This document shows, in pieces, positions 32,429-44,829 of a stretch of DNA of 64,000 nt; position 1 is the first letter of the stretch, and every line of letters begins with the position of its first letter. Source of the DNA: Anthostomella pinea (taxonomy: Eukaryota > Ascomycota > Sordariomycetes > Xylariales > Xylariaceae); contig CAUWAG010000006.1 in assembly GCA_963556695.1 (NCBI GenBank), positions 3,224,001-3,288,000 on the forward strand. Reading direction: 5' to 3'. The notes beneath the pieces were generated by a model. The model searched no databases. It saw only the letters and a list, made by a program, of their open reading frames with translations, and was not told the DNA's origin. A program made the translations under genes and the position numbers.

Positions 32429-34589
32429 CCATCCGACCCCCCGAACCGGCACACCCCCACTACCGGCACAGCCAAACCCCGCCACCACCACCAAAAGACC
32501 CCCCTACTCACTTACACGCATTTGAGGCTGTATAGGGTCAAAAAAATCAGCAAAATTATCATTCTGTGGTGTTTTGGCTGCTCAATCGACGTATCTAGCC
32601 GGCGCCCGGATTGACCGCCCAGATCTACTCATCTGGGCTTCTGCAACAGGGGCTTCTACAGCCTCTTCAGCGTCCGCAAGCTCCTCGTCCTCCTCACCCT
32701 TGTCTTCAATAACCTCCAACTCTGAAGAAGAAGAAGAAGACTCTATATCAACCGTAACTAACAGATCACCACCCTGGGCTAGTATTTCTACCATTGTCAT
32801 GAACTTTTTGTTGGGATTTGGTATCTTTTTCCTCTTCTTGGGTTGTAGCCGTTCCAGTTCAGCCTCCAGGGCCCTGATCTTCTGGTCTTTTATGGCCAGC
32901 TCCGTCTCCTGATTCTCAAAGGCATGGGAGATCTTCCGGAACTTCAGCCGAGTGGCTGGGGAACGGTTCCTCCTGAAATCCCGGATTTGCCGGCTCGTGG
33001 TAGGGGTCTGTTGGTCCTCTAGCTCCGAGTCTTCCTGTTCTTCCGGCTCGGGGGTTTTCCGCTTGTCTTCTTGGATTTCTGGATAGTCTAGATACTTTTT
33101 GCGGCTAATTGGGTAGCATCCCGTCACTCAGAAGCCCAAGCGGATGTTTTTTTGGCGTAAATGTTATGTCCCTTGCCTTGCTATAACAGCGGATAAAGTT
33201 GATCTTGTCAACAGGGGAAGAATCAGTCAGAGAATTTAACTGGGTAAGGAATCTCTGGTAGTAGGACTTAAGGGCGTTATAGGGGCCGTTATCCAGTGGT
33301 TGCATTCCGTGGCTGGTGTGTGCTGGGAAAAAGCACAGCAAGATGTTGGCAAAATAACACCGCATCATAAATTCGTCCTTTTTTACAGTCAGTTGCTGTT
33401 TAAATCGGAATAAATCAAACAATCAGTAAATAAATAGAAAAAATTGGTGTACGTATGGAGGTATGGCTACCATGGCCATCTAGGATCAAAAGGACTGGTT
33501 CCCACTGCTCCTGGCCGCGAATTTCATCCACTTGTGGTATGAAAACGTGCTCAAGCCACTGGCAGGCGATATCGTTACTGGTCCAGCCGTTTTCCAACGT
33601 TATATAGTACCAGTCGGCTATCTTCCTCAATTCCTTGAGGAACCATTGCGCTTGGAGATCTTTTCCCTTGAAAATCAAGCCTGGTTTGAGTACTCTACCG
33701 GTAGCTGAAATGGTCTCGATGAAAGATGTCCACGAGCGGCCCTGGGGGCTCTTTAGGAAAGCTTTCCTCGTCTTAGAACTTCCCAGAACTAGGGAATCAA
33801 TGCCTATAAGGATAGTTAGTTAACTGTGAGGATAGGGGGCTCAAAAGAGTTACCAAAACCCGACATGATGCCGCCCTTATCGACATTATATGTATTTTCT
33901 GGCTTCACCCAGCCGTAGTCCTCTAAGATGTTGAAGAACCAGTTCACAGACTTAGGGGTAAACCCCTTAAACCGAGAAGATTCCATTCGCTTGCCGATTT
34001 TAGTCTGAATGGTAGGGTTGCATTGTTTAAAGCTGTCCATATAGTGGTTCCCAAGTGGTGCGAAATCCCCCTTTCTTTTTAGGAGTTCTACCATAATTTC
34101 CCTGACAGCTGAATGAGAGGGGGCAAGCCCCAAAGTCTCCTGGCGCAATATCCAGGCTGCTACCTTGCTTTCTTGCTCAGGAGAAATTCTCTGCTTGGTG
34201 GTGTGAGCTTCTGTTTTAGTCCCTCTCCCCCTTATGCGTGCTGACAGCGTGCTGGCCGGGACGCCGTATTTTTGGCTGGATTTTCTCACGGACATGCCAT
34301 TATCTGTGACGTCTAGGTAGGCATCCACCACATCATCCTCTGTATACGTGGGCGGAGGCATTTAAGGGCGGGGCACGGAGGCTGCTAAATGCCGATACCG
34401 ATGGCCAGCAATTAAATAATCTATATTAAGCTAAACACCAAGAAAAGGGCTATCTAACTATCTAAAGAACGTTTAGATACCCTCAAAAGGGGCTGTAATC
34501 CGTGTAAGTGAGTAAGGGGACTTTTGGTGGTGGTTGTGGGGTTTGGCTGTGCCGGTTGGGGGGGTGTGCCGGTTCGGGGGGTCGGATGG
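32429..34589 (-). mobile_element. pogo/Fot1-like DNA transposon 2 with ~85-bp TIRs
   Basis: 2161 bp between TA dinucleotides (32427-32428 and 34590-34591). The first about 87 bp (CCATCCGACCCCCCGAACCG ... CTCACTTACACG) return as an inverted copy at 34503-34589 with only a few differences. Each TIR holds two direct repeats of CCGGCACA. Transposase on the minus strand. Confidence 0.92.
32582..34361 (-). pseudogene. pogo/Fot1 transposase, nearly intact but broken
   Basis: The N-terminus (ATG 34361) has a psq-type HTH (VRKSSQKYGVPASTLSARIR) and a CENP-B-like domain. Exon 1 ends at SGFG and an intron (GTAACT...CTTATAG) restores GIDSLVLGSSKTRKA. DDE_1 residues: YNVDKGG, ILDGHGSH, MQPLDNGPYNALKSYYQ. 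A second intron after HGSHTS is likely (acceptor at about 33404) but the phase I read does not fit, so a frameshift may lie there. A one-base change in the A run near 33146 shifts KHPLG out of the frame of NIRLGF, and TGA at 33130-33128 replaces a likely CGA. The C-terminus has a long Glu/Lys coiled coil and ends SRSGRSIRAPARYVD. Few lesions, so relatively young. Confidence 0.82.
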
Positions 34590-34591
34590 TA

Positions 34592-35023
34592 CCGCTAGCA
34601 AAGCTGCCGCCGCGAAAGACGGAGATGAATGATTTATGTAAATGCCTCAATTACACTCGGGGCCGGTCCGTCATCTCAGGGGTCGAGTATGGTCGCACTC
34701 CGGTACTCCACCAGTTGAGCGAGGGCTTGAGATGGGGGCTTGGGTGTCTCGTTGTCACTTATAGACGGCAGTCCTGAAATACTAGGACTGGTATTACTAT
34801 GCGAACTACACTGTTCATCTGTAAATGGCAACACACCTTTATCAAACAGCTACAACGCTTTCTGTTGTACACGACCACCAACTTATAAAATTACACAACT
34901 CGTACACTGTATCTACTCCTTTTTCTCGCGCTGTTATAATACCAGAACCAACTCGTCATGCCTGGTGACGAACATACAGTAGAGTCGAACCTCTTCCATT
35001 CCATGTCGTCTGTAGCTCAAGGC
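34592..35023. other. intergenic
   Basis: Nothing recognised. AT-rich 5'-leader-like stretch around 34800-34950. Confidence 0.4.
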
Positions 35024-37899
35024 TTACCCGGACATACCTGCCTCCCTCCTGATTGCCTCATGTTGAAGGTAAGAATCGTGATGGTAGCGCCGGACTGCAC
35101 TCATCTCTATGCTGGCTGCGGGCCAGTTCTCATACAGTTGTGTCTGCATATGTCGGACGGCGATGTTAGGATAAGCGCTGATGCCGCAGTGTCTCTGCGC
35201 CATTCGCAGAAGTTCTTGGTCACCAGCCCAAGATTTCATCGGTACAGACCCTGTGGTACCGGGAATTTGGAAGGGATGTTCAGTCTCCTTCATGAACGCC
35301 GTCTTCATAATGTTCCACGCTTGCGCCAGCGGACTCGAATGTTGCCGCAAAATTAGGGGTACATCTATCTTCATGTTTCGCGCTATGCCTTCCAATCCCT
35401 CGGCCTGGGTAAGTATTGCGAGGAGGAGCTCCGAGCGATGCTCGAAGTGCTCTCCGGTTTCCTCCCGAACTTTGGCTCTGATTTTACTGAACATGTCCTC
35501 ACATGAACCCATTAGGGAAAACCAGCCAAAATGGAGGTCCAGGAACTCGCATCGCATCAAAACGTTAAGTTGGAGGGGTGTATGTGGCATGTGCCCTACT
35601 CGCGACCACTGCTCGGCGAGTTTCGCTGTAGTTTCAACCGGAAGCTGGAGGAGGCGAGAGAGGCGGGCTATTGAAGCCGGGTTCTGAACTGCGGGGCGGG
35701 AATTAGCAATGGCCGTTTGGAGAAACGTTGACGAACATGAGAGTGTACGACTATAGTTACTTGGGAAGGAAGCTCCGTCGAAACGCCATGAAGGGCAGGA
35801 GGTAAAACAAATACAAAATGGTACTCACTGGTCCTTCTCAAATCGGCGAACCAACTCTAAATGTCGGCGTCTGTGGCTCCCACTCCTTTCATACGATGCA
35901 GGAAAAGCTTCGTGGTCACACTAGGTGAACGTACCTGGCGGGCCATCTTGGGGTCCACATGGCCCCCTGATCTGGCGTCGCGTGCAAACTGTGAGAGTTT
36001 GAATCCAAAGGCCAGGCAAGCCTTCTTTCTGGCTTCCTCCACTGAGCCCGGAAGGCCGCCGAAGAACAATGACTTCATGTTCTGAAGCTGAATTTAGAAT
36101 TCCATATCTGTCCATACGGGGTCGTTGGGGAAGACGGAACGACGGGCCACATATAGATGCATCATTGTCGTGAGAGTAAACTGATCTTCCTCCAAGCTCA
36201 TAGCCCGGATTTCTAGTTGGAGGTAGAGATTGTGCTTGAAAAAGCCACATAGAGCGGGATGCTGACCCAAGAGAGCGTCCGGTTCAACTCCAAGGGCTTG
36301 TGGTTCAAGGCCAACGAGAGGGTTCACATGAGCCCTTACCCTTCGACCAAATTGATCATGTAGCACTTTGTCCTGAAGGTCATCGAGAATGTCGGAGGTC
36401 CAGCCGATCCACTTGCATGCAGCTTCGGAATCTGCCATGTGCTCGGCCAATCCCAAATCCCTGAACTCCTTCGCCCTCAGTTCAGTATGTGACTTCAGCT
36501 CAGTCAGGGGCTTTTGCCATACGCCTTCCAGTCCGTCTTGATATCCAGCAGCGCCTGAAATCCCAAACAGCCCATATGGGAAGAGTACCTGTGTCGAACA
36601 TGACTTGAACCCCGCGGATGATCTCCTCGTTGGCTCTGACGGCGACGAATGCGCTAACCTCGAACAGAGATATCATACCGAATACACGTCTTTTAGCAGT
36701 GTTGACATGTTCGTACAGGGAAGATATGTGACCGACTGTGTTTAGTGCATTACCCTTGTCGTCGTTTCCTACTCTTGCCTGGTAGACACAGGCTTTCAAA
36801 GCGCTGTAGGTGTCCCAGAGGAAAAGGCCGGCGTGACTGGATTCGACGTCAAAGAGTTCGTCGAATACCCGAACGAATTCAGTTATCGTAAGATCCGGAA
36901 AGCGGGAAAGACCGCATCCGGTCCATATGATTATTGCCGAGAAGGTCCACACCGGAAAGAGATGCTCGGGGTATTTCTTAGGCCGTTCAACTTCTCTTTC
37001 CAGCTCTTGCTCGGCTTACCGAACAAGCAAAATGGCTACCTTGGTCAGGGCCGAAGCCTGAGCCGAGTCCATTGTACCCTTCGCATAGCCTGCCCAGACG
37101 TGCCGGATGTATTGACGTACTTGGTCAATTTCGAGGTAGAACGATATGATGGCGTGGTAGAAGTCTGCCTCGAGCTCCGCCTCATCTCGTATTATCTTTG
37201 CAGGGGTAATGTCCGGGATTCAATAGGATTCTTCGCTAAGCCCTGCCGAGCTATCATCAGGGTCGATGTTGTTCATCTCCTGGTACAGATCTTCGATCTC
37301 CAGACCGGCGAAGCGGTTGCTGAGCTCTGGTATCTCTCCAGTCGATGCATTGTCGCGAGAAACCGCCTTTGGAGCTCGGCTTCGGGGGGTTTCGAGGACA
37401 CGGAGTGTCGCCCAAGTGTCGCGCAAAATTCCGATGAAGTGCTCGTGTCGCTGATAGCTTTCTTCGTCACCGTGGTCGTTTGCCTTGTTCCAGTCGTTGG
37501 ACCGTTGCCGGGACTGAATCGCGCGGGCGAAGAGGTTGCGAAGGCCTAAAGGGAGGATGACCTTCGGCTTGTCGAAATCTGCAATAGTCTGGCAATCTCG
37601 GAGAAATCGGACGTTCTGATGAGGTACTTCGGGGCCGTCGGCCCTGGCGATGATGTCGGGGTAGACGATGATGTCGGGGTAGACGATGATGTTTGGGTAG
37701 ACGATGATGTCTGGGTAGACGATGCCAATAACCCAGCCTCCTTGGCCTGCTTACGGTGTTTCCCCTTTAGTCTTCCCCTTGGTTGCTTGGGGGCTTCGGT
37801 CCGCATCATATGCCCACATTGCGAGGCTGTTTCGGCAAGCCAACCTGCAATAAGCTCGGTGTCGGCCTTGTATTGCGCGAAGGACAGTTGATCTCTCAT
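35024..37899 (-). pseudogene. large DUF6604-like protein gene, decayed
   Basis: The N-terminus from ATG 37899 matches the fungal DUF6604 pattern: QYKADTELIAGWLAETASQC, a basic KGKHRKQAKEAG, then YLIRTSDFSEIAR and, after a one-base shift near 37586, IADFDKPKVILPLGLRNLF. Coding-like sequence then runs to 35024 in changing frames: DFYHAIISFYLEIDQVRQYI, WTFSAIIIWTG, DVESSHAGLFLWDTYSALKA, VFGMISLFEVSAFVAVRANE, LAEHMADSEAACKWIGWTSD. Stops are TGA 37222-37220, TAA 37018-37016 and TAA 36096-36094, and there is a frame change near 36530. These proteins are large fungal orphans of unknown function. The 3' boundary is uncertain. Confidence 0.68.
37640..37722. repeat. 18-bp coding minisatellite
   Basis: About four copies of an 18-bp unit GATGATGTCGGGGTAGAC, diverging in one or two bases per copy. 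On the minus strand it encodes a six-residue repeat of the type SSTQTS/SSTPTS inside the DUF6604-like pseudogene. Confidence 0.8.
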
Positions 37900-37941
37900 G
37901 GTTGAAGAGAAATCGGTTTTGTACATGATCAACCCTTTCAA

Positions 37942-39020
37942 GCAGAGCTTGGCATGCTTTGGTGTTTGGATGTTGCGGCTCAGGCAATGTTGAAGGCAAT
38001 GTTGACAAAGCAGTGGTGGGAAAAGGGAAGAGCAACCATTTTGTCAGGCTCTACTTTGAAGGATCCGCCCCTGGTACCCGCTTATGAATGGAAGGATTTT
38101 TGCGTTCAACAGGTCATCGCCGATGGATGATACTCAGGGAGTTCTAGGACGCACTTGCACGTCTGCGGGACATTTTCTTACCCTGGAGCAGCCGGAAAGC
38201 GGGTTTATCACGTCAAAGACATTCAGAAGAGCTGAGCTTTGAGCTACGGACAGATGTCGTGATGAAGTCGACTTCCAAGTAAGCATCGTCTTGATGCCTT
38301 GCTGTTCTACACGCGGCTATAATTTCATTGCCTGCTTGGTCAGGTCGAGACCTACGGCGACTGGAGTGTAGCTGAGTCGTGGACCCAAGTACAATGGAGA
38401 AGCTGGACAGTACCTGGAAGTGCAGGACTTCCCCTTGATACGCCCTTAGACATACTTCTAGTCCCACCATATCCGGCTTGGGTAGAAGATTCATGCATGG
38501 GCAAAATAGGCGAAGAAGGTGAGGGATACTGGCCGCATGGTGGAAATGCGTTCCCAGAGCAGCACCGTATGGAGCAATTCCCAACTGAATAAAACGACCG
38601 CTTTTCTATAGAAACCGCTCTGCCTGGCCGGCTGCCAACCTCCTGGCCTCTGGTCAGAGACGAGGCATCAATTCCCACACTTACGAATACTAGCACCATA
38701 CATGGTACTATACTCTTTGGGATCGCTCCTCTGTAGACATCTCCTATCGTGGAAGGCCTGGAATTTCCCCCTTTACAGTTGGTCTGAATGGAGAGATGTG
38801 ATATACTAGTAGTATCAGATTGCTATGGAATAGGAGAGTGCCACTAAGAGACTCATGTACATCCTGGTAGGTGCGATGCAGGCCTACAGTCTGCGTTGCG
38901 AAAAAGGTCGGATCCTTTGTCTACATGGGCTGATTAGTCTTGCATCCTGTGCTCGTGAATCTGGAGGCTTCGGCTCGCTGTACAGCCTTGTTCCCCTGGA
39001 CATTGCACCTCAGTGCTGCA
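37942..39020. other. intergenic / upstream of DUF6604-like pseudogene
   Basis: No supported gene. Short minus frames near 38035-37942 read into the pseudogene's 5' side. Confidence 0.4.
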
Positions 39021-39635
39021 TCACCACCAATTCATCGCATCCACATATTCATACACAGATTCCTCCTCAGATTCCTCCTCAGATTCCTCCCCAGATCCCT
39101 CTTCGTACTCAGATTCCTCACTGTTCTGTTCCAATCGTTGCTTCGGCGAACAGCAGTCGTCACACTCGCAGCTGGGCTGATGCAGCTTGTGGAAGCGTCC
39201 TAAACCTCCGTCATAAGCTTCAAATCTAACCATCGGCCAGAATTGGATGCTGCTTAACCGACAGAGGTCATCTTGGGTGGGAGGTGGATTGTTTGATGAT
39301 GAGTTCAGGAGGTGTGTCGTAACCAAGTCTTTGAACCTGTCGGTTATCAATTTGTAATTGGGGCGGGCCGGGCTTTGTCGAGGGAAATGGCATTCTTTCC
39401 TGGCGTAGTCGCTATAGTCTTTGACGTTGGGCCAGCAGCAGATGGTTGACTCGTCACGGTGCCGTTTCGGGGAGGTGATGGGTCTGACTTGGAGATGGCT
39501 ATTGGCCTTGTTGGATGCACACCACTGGATAGAGGAGCGGATGGTTCCCGGTTCCTCTTCGGAATATTGGTAAAAGTGTTCGAGCCTTTTGAATGGTGTG
39601 ATTAATAGCATTGGGTACCTTGTAGACTCATTCAT
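39021..39635 (-). CDS. hypothetical acidic-tailed protein
   Basis: 204 aa in one frame on the minus strand. Not recognised. It has a Cys cluster (CECDDCC) at about residue 160 and an acidic C-terminal tail of Glu/Ser repeats (EESEEESEEES, encoded by an imperfect 12-15 bp repeat at 39055-39115). The body (RPNYKLITDRFKDLVTTHLL, SIQFWPMVRFEAYDGG) has protein-like composition. It could be a gene, or the last exon of a longer or decayed one. Confidence 0.4.
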   Translation of the reverse strand: MNESTRYPMLLITPFKRLEHFYQYSEEEPGTIRSSIQWCASNKANSHLQVRPITSPKRHRDESTICCWPNVKDYSDYARKECHFPRQSPARPNYKLITDRFKDLVTTHLLNSSSNNPPPTQDDLCRLSSIQFWPMVRFEAYDGGLGRFHKLHQPSCECDDCCSPKQRLEQNSEESEYEEGSGEESEEESEEESVYEYVDAMNWW

Positions 39636-41412
39636 GGCTATCTGGCGATTGATATTGTAGGCGACGTCAAGGTAGCACTGTAAATGCGAGTGAATCGCAA
39701 GGTGCCGGATCGAATCCGTGAACCCGCCAATACAGTAACTTGAAGTTATGTCCGTCCAGACAGTAAGACCAGGTCGCGGTGGCTATCATAGCGGATAATG
39801 CCGCCTCTCACATCGTTGACAGTGAGGCTATCAGGGAAGAACTTCAGTGCCTCGGCACGACTCTCCTGGTGGACGGCCATCATGGTCCTCACGCCAGCTG
39901 TCTGGGCTCGTGTGTCCCAACTAGGCCGGATGTGGTAGGGAGGTGCTCTGTCATCCTGACTGTCGGAATTTGGCTCACAGGCTACGATTATGATCTCCTA
40001 GAGCTGCGCGTCGCGATGAGACCGCACTTCCGGGGCGACGAAACTCCATATGCGGAGGCGCGACTCGGCAGGGAGGCCGGAGAAGGAGGCGCGCCCATGT
40101 TGTCCCACTGTCGTGTCTGCCGCCATTGCGAGGACGGGCGGCATCTAGCAATGAGGTGTGAAGCCGGTAGGGAACTGCGATTGCCGTACTCGTCGACTCG
40201 AGGGAAATTGGCCACGTCATATATAGGGCTCTCGTGGCTCGTCGGAAGGGTGTCTGTCACAGTTCGACTGCTAGTGACTCCAGAAATGACTTTGTTAATG
40301 TACGTGAAGAAGAAAGGAAACTATAAGGCTAGCTAGGTGACATGATCTGGTATATACAGAAGTTGACACCTGGAGCTGTGGGGCTGTCATCTAGTGCCGT
40401 GACAGTGTCAGACGAAGGTTTCGCTGGAGCCATATTGGCGCTGAGGGTTGAGGGAGAATGTTATTAGGCTTCAGCCGTAAGCCACATAAAAGCTCGTCAT
40501 TTTGCTCAAGGTTGCGGCAGAGGCTTAACTTGTTAGATGTTATAACAATGGCGTGTTTAGCGTTGTTGTGATCGCTGTAAGTAGCATATATGTCATCCTG
40601 TGGGATCACATGTGATAGCTGTCAGAGGTACCTTTCTCACCTATTCAAAGGAGATGGTACACCCATCATCTATCTCTTATTCCTCTTCCAATACAGACCA
40701 TTCCTGAAGTTTACAGAACTTATTCTCAGATTGATACCATCTCTCAACTCGCTAGATCTAGAACATGAAGTCTCTTAATTGCTGTGTTGCCAATACTTCG
40801 CTTTGTCGTGGAGCCTCATCACGGTAAGTTCGTGGCTGAGTTATTCAAACGTTTCGCGTCGCAGGTACACCAAGGCAACGCGACAGACAAAGTTCGCAAT
40901 GGAAGAGTAGCTGTTAACCATCAAATGGTACCTATTCTGCTCTTTAGGTCGGATAAGAGTTCAGAAAGCATCTGGTGAGAAACCTTGTCCGTGACTAAAG
41001 TCAGGGGCTGCGCTGAGCTTGCTTTCAGACACAGCAGACCGAAGGCATCACGACGAGGACCCACCACCACGCTCTGCTACTCCAGGGTATTTGACCAGAT
41101 GATTTATTTACTGGTGGAAGACCCTGCCGATCAGTCTTTCAAGACACATAGCCTAAGGATGCCATTCATATAGCCGTCGAGCAGCTAGTGTAGGCTTTGC
41201 CGAGACAAAGGTCCTCCCGGAGACTCTCCTGGTCTGTTCCACACCATTAAAATCATAGAAATGTGTTCATATGACACAGTAAGTCAGTACAAGGCAGGCA
41301 GCACCCTCTAATTGTTATAAATATCGCGAAGTTGTGGTAGAGTTTATACAGCTAGTGAATATAAGGCTACGATTAATACGTATAGTGCTTTGTTATACCG
41401 GTGTTATTACCA
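39636..41412. other. gene-poor stretch before the Ty3 element
   Basis: About 1.8 kb with no supported gene. A B-box-like GGATCGAATCC lies near 39708, but no tRNA fold forms. Plus-strand open frames (for example 39779-40336) lack motifs. Confidence 0.45.
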
Positions 41413-41665
41413 TGTGCCTTTGTGGTAGCGGAACCAGAACGGAGATCTATCACAAGTCTTGGTTGGGATGATCTGTATTCTGCTTGGTGCTTGGTTACGT
41501 TCGGATGGAAAGGGATCCCATCCGAGAAGTATCTAAATACATAAATTACAGTGGGTTGGTACCTGTCACCTGGGGCAGCCATCCCAGGTAACCTTATCGT
41601 AGAACGCCCTGGATGACAGGAGATCCGATAAGGTACTGTTGGCTGGATCCAGTGACTGGGATCCA
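41413..41665 (-). repeat. 3' LTR of the Ty3 element
   Basis: 253 bp, TG...CA ends. About 13 base differences from the other LTR by eye, mostly transitions. Confidence 0.9.
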
Positions 41666-41730
41666 CATTAACCCCCCCCCCCTCTCCTGAGAGTCGTCCT
41701 CGACTCCCCCAAAATGCACGAGTTTCAACC

Positions 41731-42917
41731 CTAGTGATCGTTTCTGGTGTTTTCATGTGCCATAAACACACGAGCATCTTCATCAGATAACAGTATCTTC
41801 TCTAGCTGTTTACGATCGTTCTGCAGCATCGTTTTTCTCGCGTACCATAAGGAGCGAACAGGGTGACTGTCGTACACGTAGGCAGGAAAGAGGTTAGTCC
41901 CATTGTATTTGTTCTGTAATGGTATACCTCCTGGACTTCGTATGTGATACGTGTTGCCGGCGTGGCAGCTCACAATAGCCCAGGAACCATCGTAAAAGGG
42001 TTCGTGTTTGGCGGCACGTTGGCGAACGCGGAGGACCCAGTCCCCTGGTGCAAAAACACGGATCAGACCCTTTTTCTCTTGCAGATATGCTCGTATCTGG
42101 GCTCGAGAGGCTTTCAGGCTATTGGCGTTGCTCCTGGCGAGCGGCGCTCTGTGGTTCTGGGCTAGAAAACGCTCTGCCTGCTGTTCCTCTTCTTCTGTGA
42201 ACTCACTGGTGTATTCCACAACTTCGTGTGCTGCCAGATGGCTAGGAGGTTGCGTACCAAACATCAGGAAGTATGTGCTGTATCCAGAAGGGCGAGTGGT
42301 CCTCCTCAGGGTGTTGAGAGCGCGTTGTAGCAGAATAGCTGGCCTCTCAGTTGGATTGACAAGGGCTTCACAATACATCTGGCTCTTGATGTTACCGTTC
42401 GCTTGCTCAACCTTGCCGTTTCCTCGTGGTCGAGCTGGTGTGGTAGGCTTTACCACACTGCCGTGATCCTTGTGCCATTGTTTAGCTTCTTTGCCAGTGC
42501 ATGCCTGAGCGTTGTCACTAATCCATTCGGATGGACTGCCAAATGTGTTGCAGATCTTCTCCATGGAAGGTCTGGCGTGCTCGAATCCCGCAGATGTAAC
42601 GACGTCGGCTTCAATCCATCCCGTGGCGTACTCGATAGCGACGAGGATAGGTATCCCATCAAAGAAGGTATGGTCGATTGCCCATCGTGTCAGCAGAGGA
42701 GGAGGTCGGATCGGTTGGAGATTCGGAAGGGAGGGATCAGGGCGCTTCATCAGTTGGCAGTGAGGACATTCGATCGTTGCCTGTTGTGCGATCAGTGTCA
42801 GTCCAGGGTGCCAATACTGTTTGAGGAGCTCTCTCTCCATGAGGCCAACGCTCAAGTGACCCAAATTGTGATGTATGCGGCGTGCCTGAATGCGCAGATC
42901 CTCTACTTCGAGTACTT
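41731..42917 (-). CDS. Ty3 integrase region, open frame
   Basis: An open frame from about 42917 (after a TAG) to the stop at 41731; the first ATG in it is 42864. It holds the HHCC zinc finger (HHNLGH ... ECPHC), the catalytic D-D-E core (RWAIDHTFFDG, EWISDNAQACTG, NGKVEQANGNIKS) and a C-terminal chromatin or DNA-binding part (FAPGDWVLRVRQRAAKHEPF). No lesion visible in the integrase part. Confidence 0.85.
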
Positions 42918-43035
42918 CCTAGAGTGCTATAGCACTCGTAGCTGTGCCTACTGCATATAGAGGTCCTCCAAGAGCTCGAAAATGGCGTGAAATTTGGTGT
43001 AGCTTATCCTGAACAATAGTGAAGTGCTTTTTCAC

Positions 43036-44183
43036 TCATCCTGGCTCGAGTCCCTCTGGCAGCTTCTCGTCGAGTGTCAGATATTCGTAGATGGCTTGTA
43101 AATCCAGTGAATTCAGCTGGTGTGGCTGCTGGATCTCACGAATCTCGGGATCCTTTTGTTGGGGATTGGTCAGATCAATGACCTCTTTTGTTGGAAATAT
43201 CATCTCTTCTGGCGGCTTGGAGAGGTAATAGGCTAGTACGTGTGCCTTACTAGGTCGATAGAGGATTCGGATCTGGTAGTGCTTGATAGCATCGAGAAAA
43301 CGCAGTATCCGAGCTGGTTGTTCCACCTTGTTGTTGATCGTGCGCAGAGATTTGTGATCTGTGATCATTGTAACTTCGCAACCTTCGACCCAAGATCTCC
43401 AGTGCTGGAGAGCAAGAAGGATGCCCAGAAGTTCTCTCTCCTGCGTAGTATAGCGTATTTGTGTTGGTGTCAACTTTTTTGAGAAGTAAGCAACGGGATG
43501 GAGGACTGATTTCGTTCTATGTGTATGTGGTTATTGAGTTAGCAATAGTCACAACAGAACCGCCAAATAACCTTCTCGTTATCCTTGCGGATGGTTGGCA
43601 TGGTCGTCATGCCAGTAGGCTTCTTTGGGGTCAGCAGCGCAGGGAACCCCTAGGGTCCTTTGCTCTTGACTATCATCTTGCCTTCGTGCTTCTTCACAAA
43701 CTCCTTCATTGCCAGTACCTGTGGTGCACTATAACAACGAGGAGGAAGCTTGATAGGTGGCTCGTTTCCTGTATCGATGTAATGGGTTGTTTTGGCAAGA
43801 ATATCGGTACGTCGCTTGGAAGGATCGAACAGGCCTGGAAAATCGGTTGCCAACGAGGTGAGATACTTGTTAATCTTTGGGTTATTAGTAGCGGTTTTCG
43901 GGTTCCATTTTACCTTGATAAGTGCTTTGGCAGATGGAAAAGCAGTCTCGCTGGCGAGATTAGCTTGTTTCCGATGGATGGGGTTGAGAACTGGTGAAGA
44001 TGGATAGTTGCTCAACGTGATTGATTCTCCGCCGAACTGGAGGCCCCAAGTATTAAAAACACTCCTTCCAACGGTGAAATTCCCTGTGAACGTGCCGTTT
44101 GGTACAACACCTGCAGAGATCTGAAAGGGTGCGGTGAGACCAGATGGCATAGAGATGGTGCAAAAAGAGGCTGATATCACCAC
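43036..44183 (-). pseudogene. Ty3 reverse transcriptase/RNase H remnant, RT palm deleted
   Basis: 44183-43650 reads the region before and at the start of RT (PPRCYSAPQVLAMKEFVKKH, then GFPALLTPKK and IWRFCCDY across a frame change). At about 43560-43480 sequence jumps directly to RNase H (TQERELLGILLALQHWRSWV, ITDHKSLRTINN, AKHYQIRILYRPSKAHVLA-like). The RT palm with its YxDD motif, several hundred bases in the family, is absent. In-frame stops also occur. Confidence 0.82.
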
Positions 44184-44829
44184 ATCATGCGTGATTTATG
44201 GTCCAACTCCTCCAACACCCTCCATTATAATTGGTTTCTGTGAAGGATACAGCTTTAGATGTGCCAAAATCTCTTTATCCACATAGCAGCCAGAAAAGTT
44301 ATTGTCAAAGAACACCGTGAATTTGGTCTTATTAGCCAATCTTGCTGCAAAAACGTGGTATTTCTGTCCAAAACCTTCGCGAAGCGGCTTTGGTGGTATA
44401 GGTGGCGGATCGTGGCCCTTACATACTGCCACAAAGTATGCGGGGCATTCCTATTCCTCTTAATCAGCAAGTGCTGCGTATAGATAATGTAACTCTTTTT
44501 TGTCATAATCGGCGAGAGTCTCTGCCTTGCTTCGATCCTTATCAGAGTCGCCTTGATAGAGGTCTAGGCTCAGAGTAATGGACTCGCTTAGGGTTATTGG
44601 CAGAGGATGAGGATAAAGAGGTAGACGGACGAGAGTTATTGGTGGCTCTGGATGACCAACGGCCGATTTGGTTGTGAATCTTGCTGGTAAGTGGACCGCG
44701 CTTGTCGTCTCTGGTCAACAGACCTCTGATTGTGACCTTCTCTCCTTGGCTCTGGTCCCGACGGTTGCCATTGCGAGGAGGTCCTCGCGGACAAAATCTG
44801 GTGATTTGGCCGCTGGTGGAGGGACAATC

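Noticed and set aside
37648..37722. CRISPR-like repeat array
   Set aside because: Contiguous 18-bp units without spacers; a coding minisatellite in a eukaryote.
39660..39740. tRNA or SINE head (GGATCGAATCC B-box-like)
   Set aside because: A box poor and acceptor stem pairs only four bases; no repeat mate seen in the window.
39779..40336. 185-codon plus-strand gene
   Set aside because: No recognisable motif and odd composition; left as unassigned intergenic sequence.
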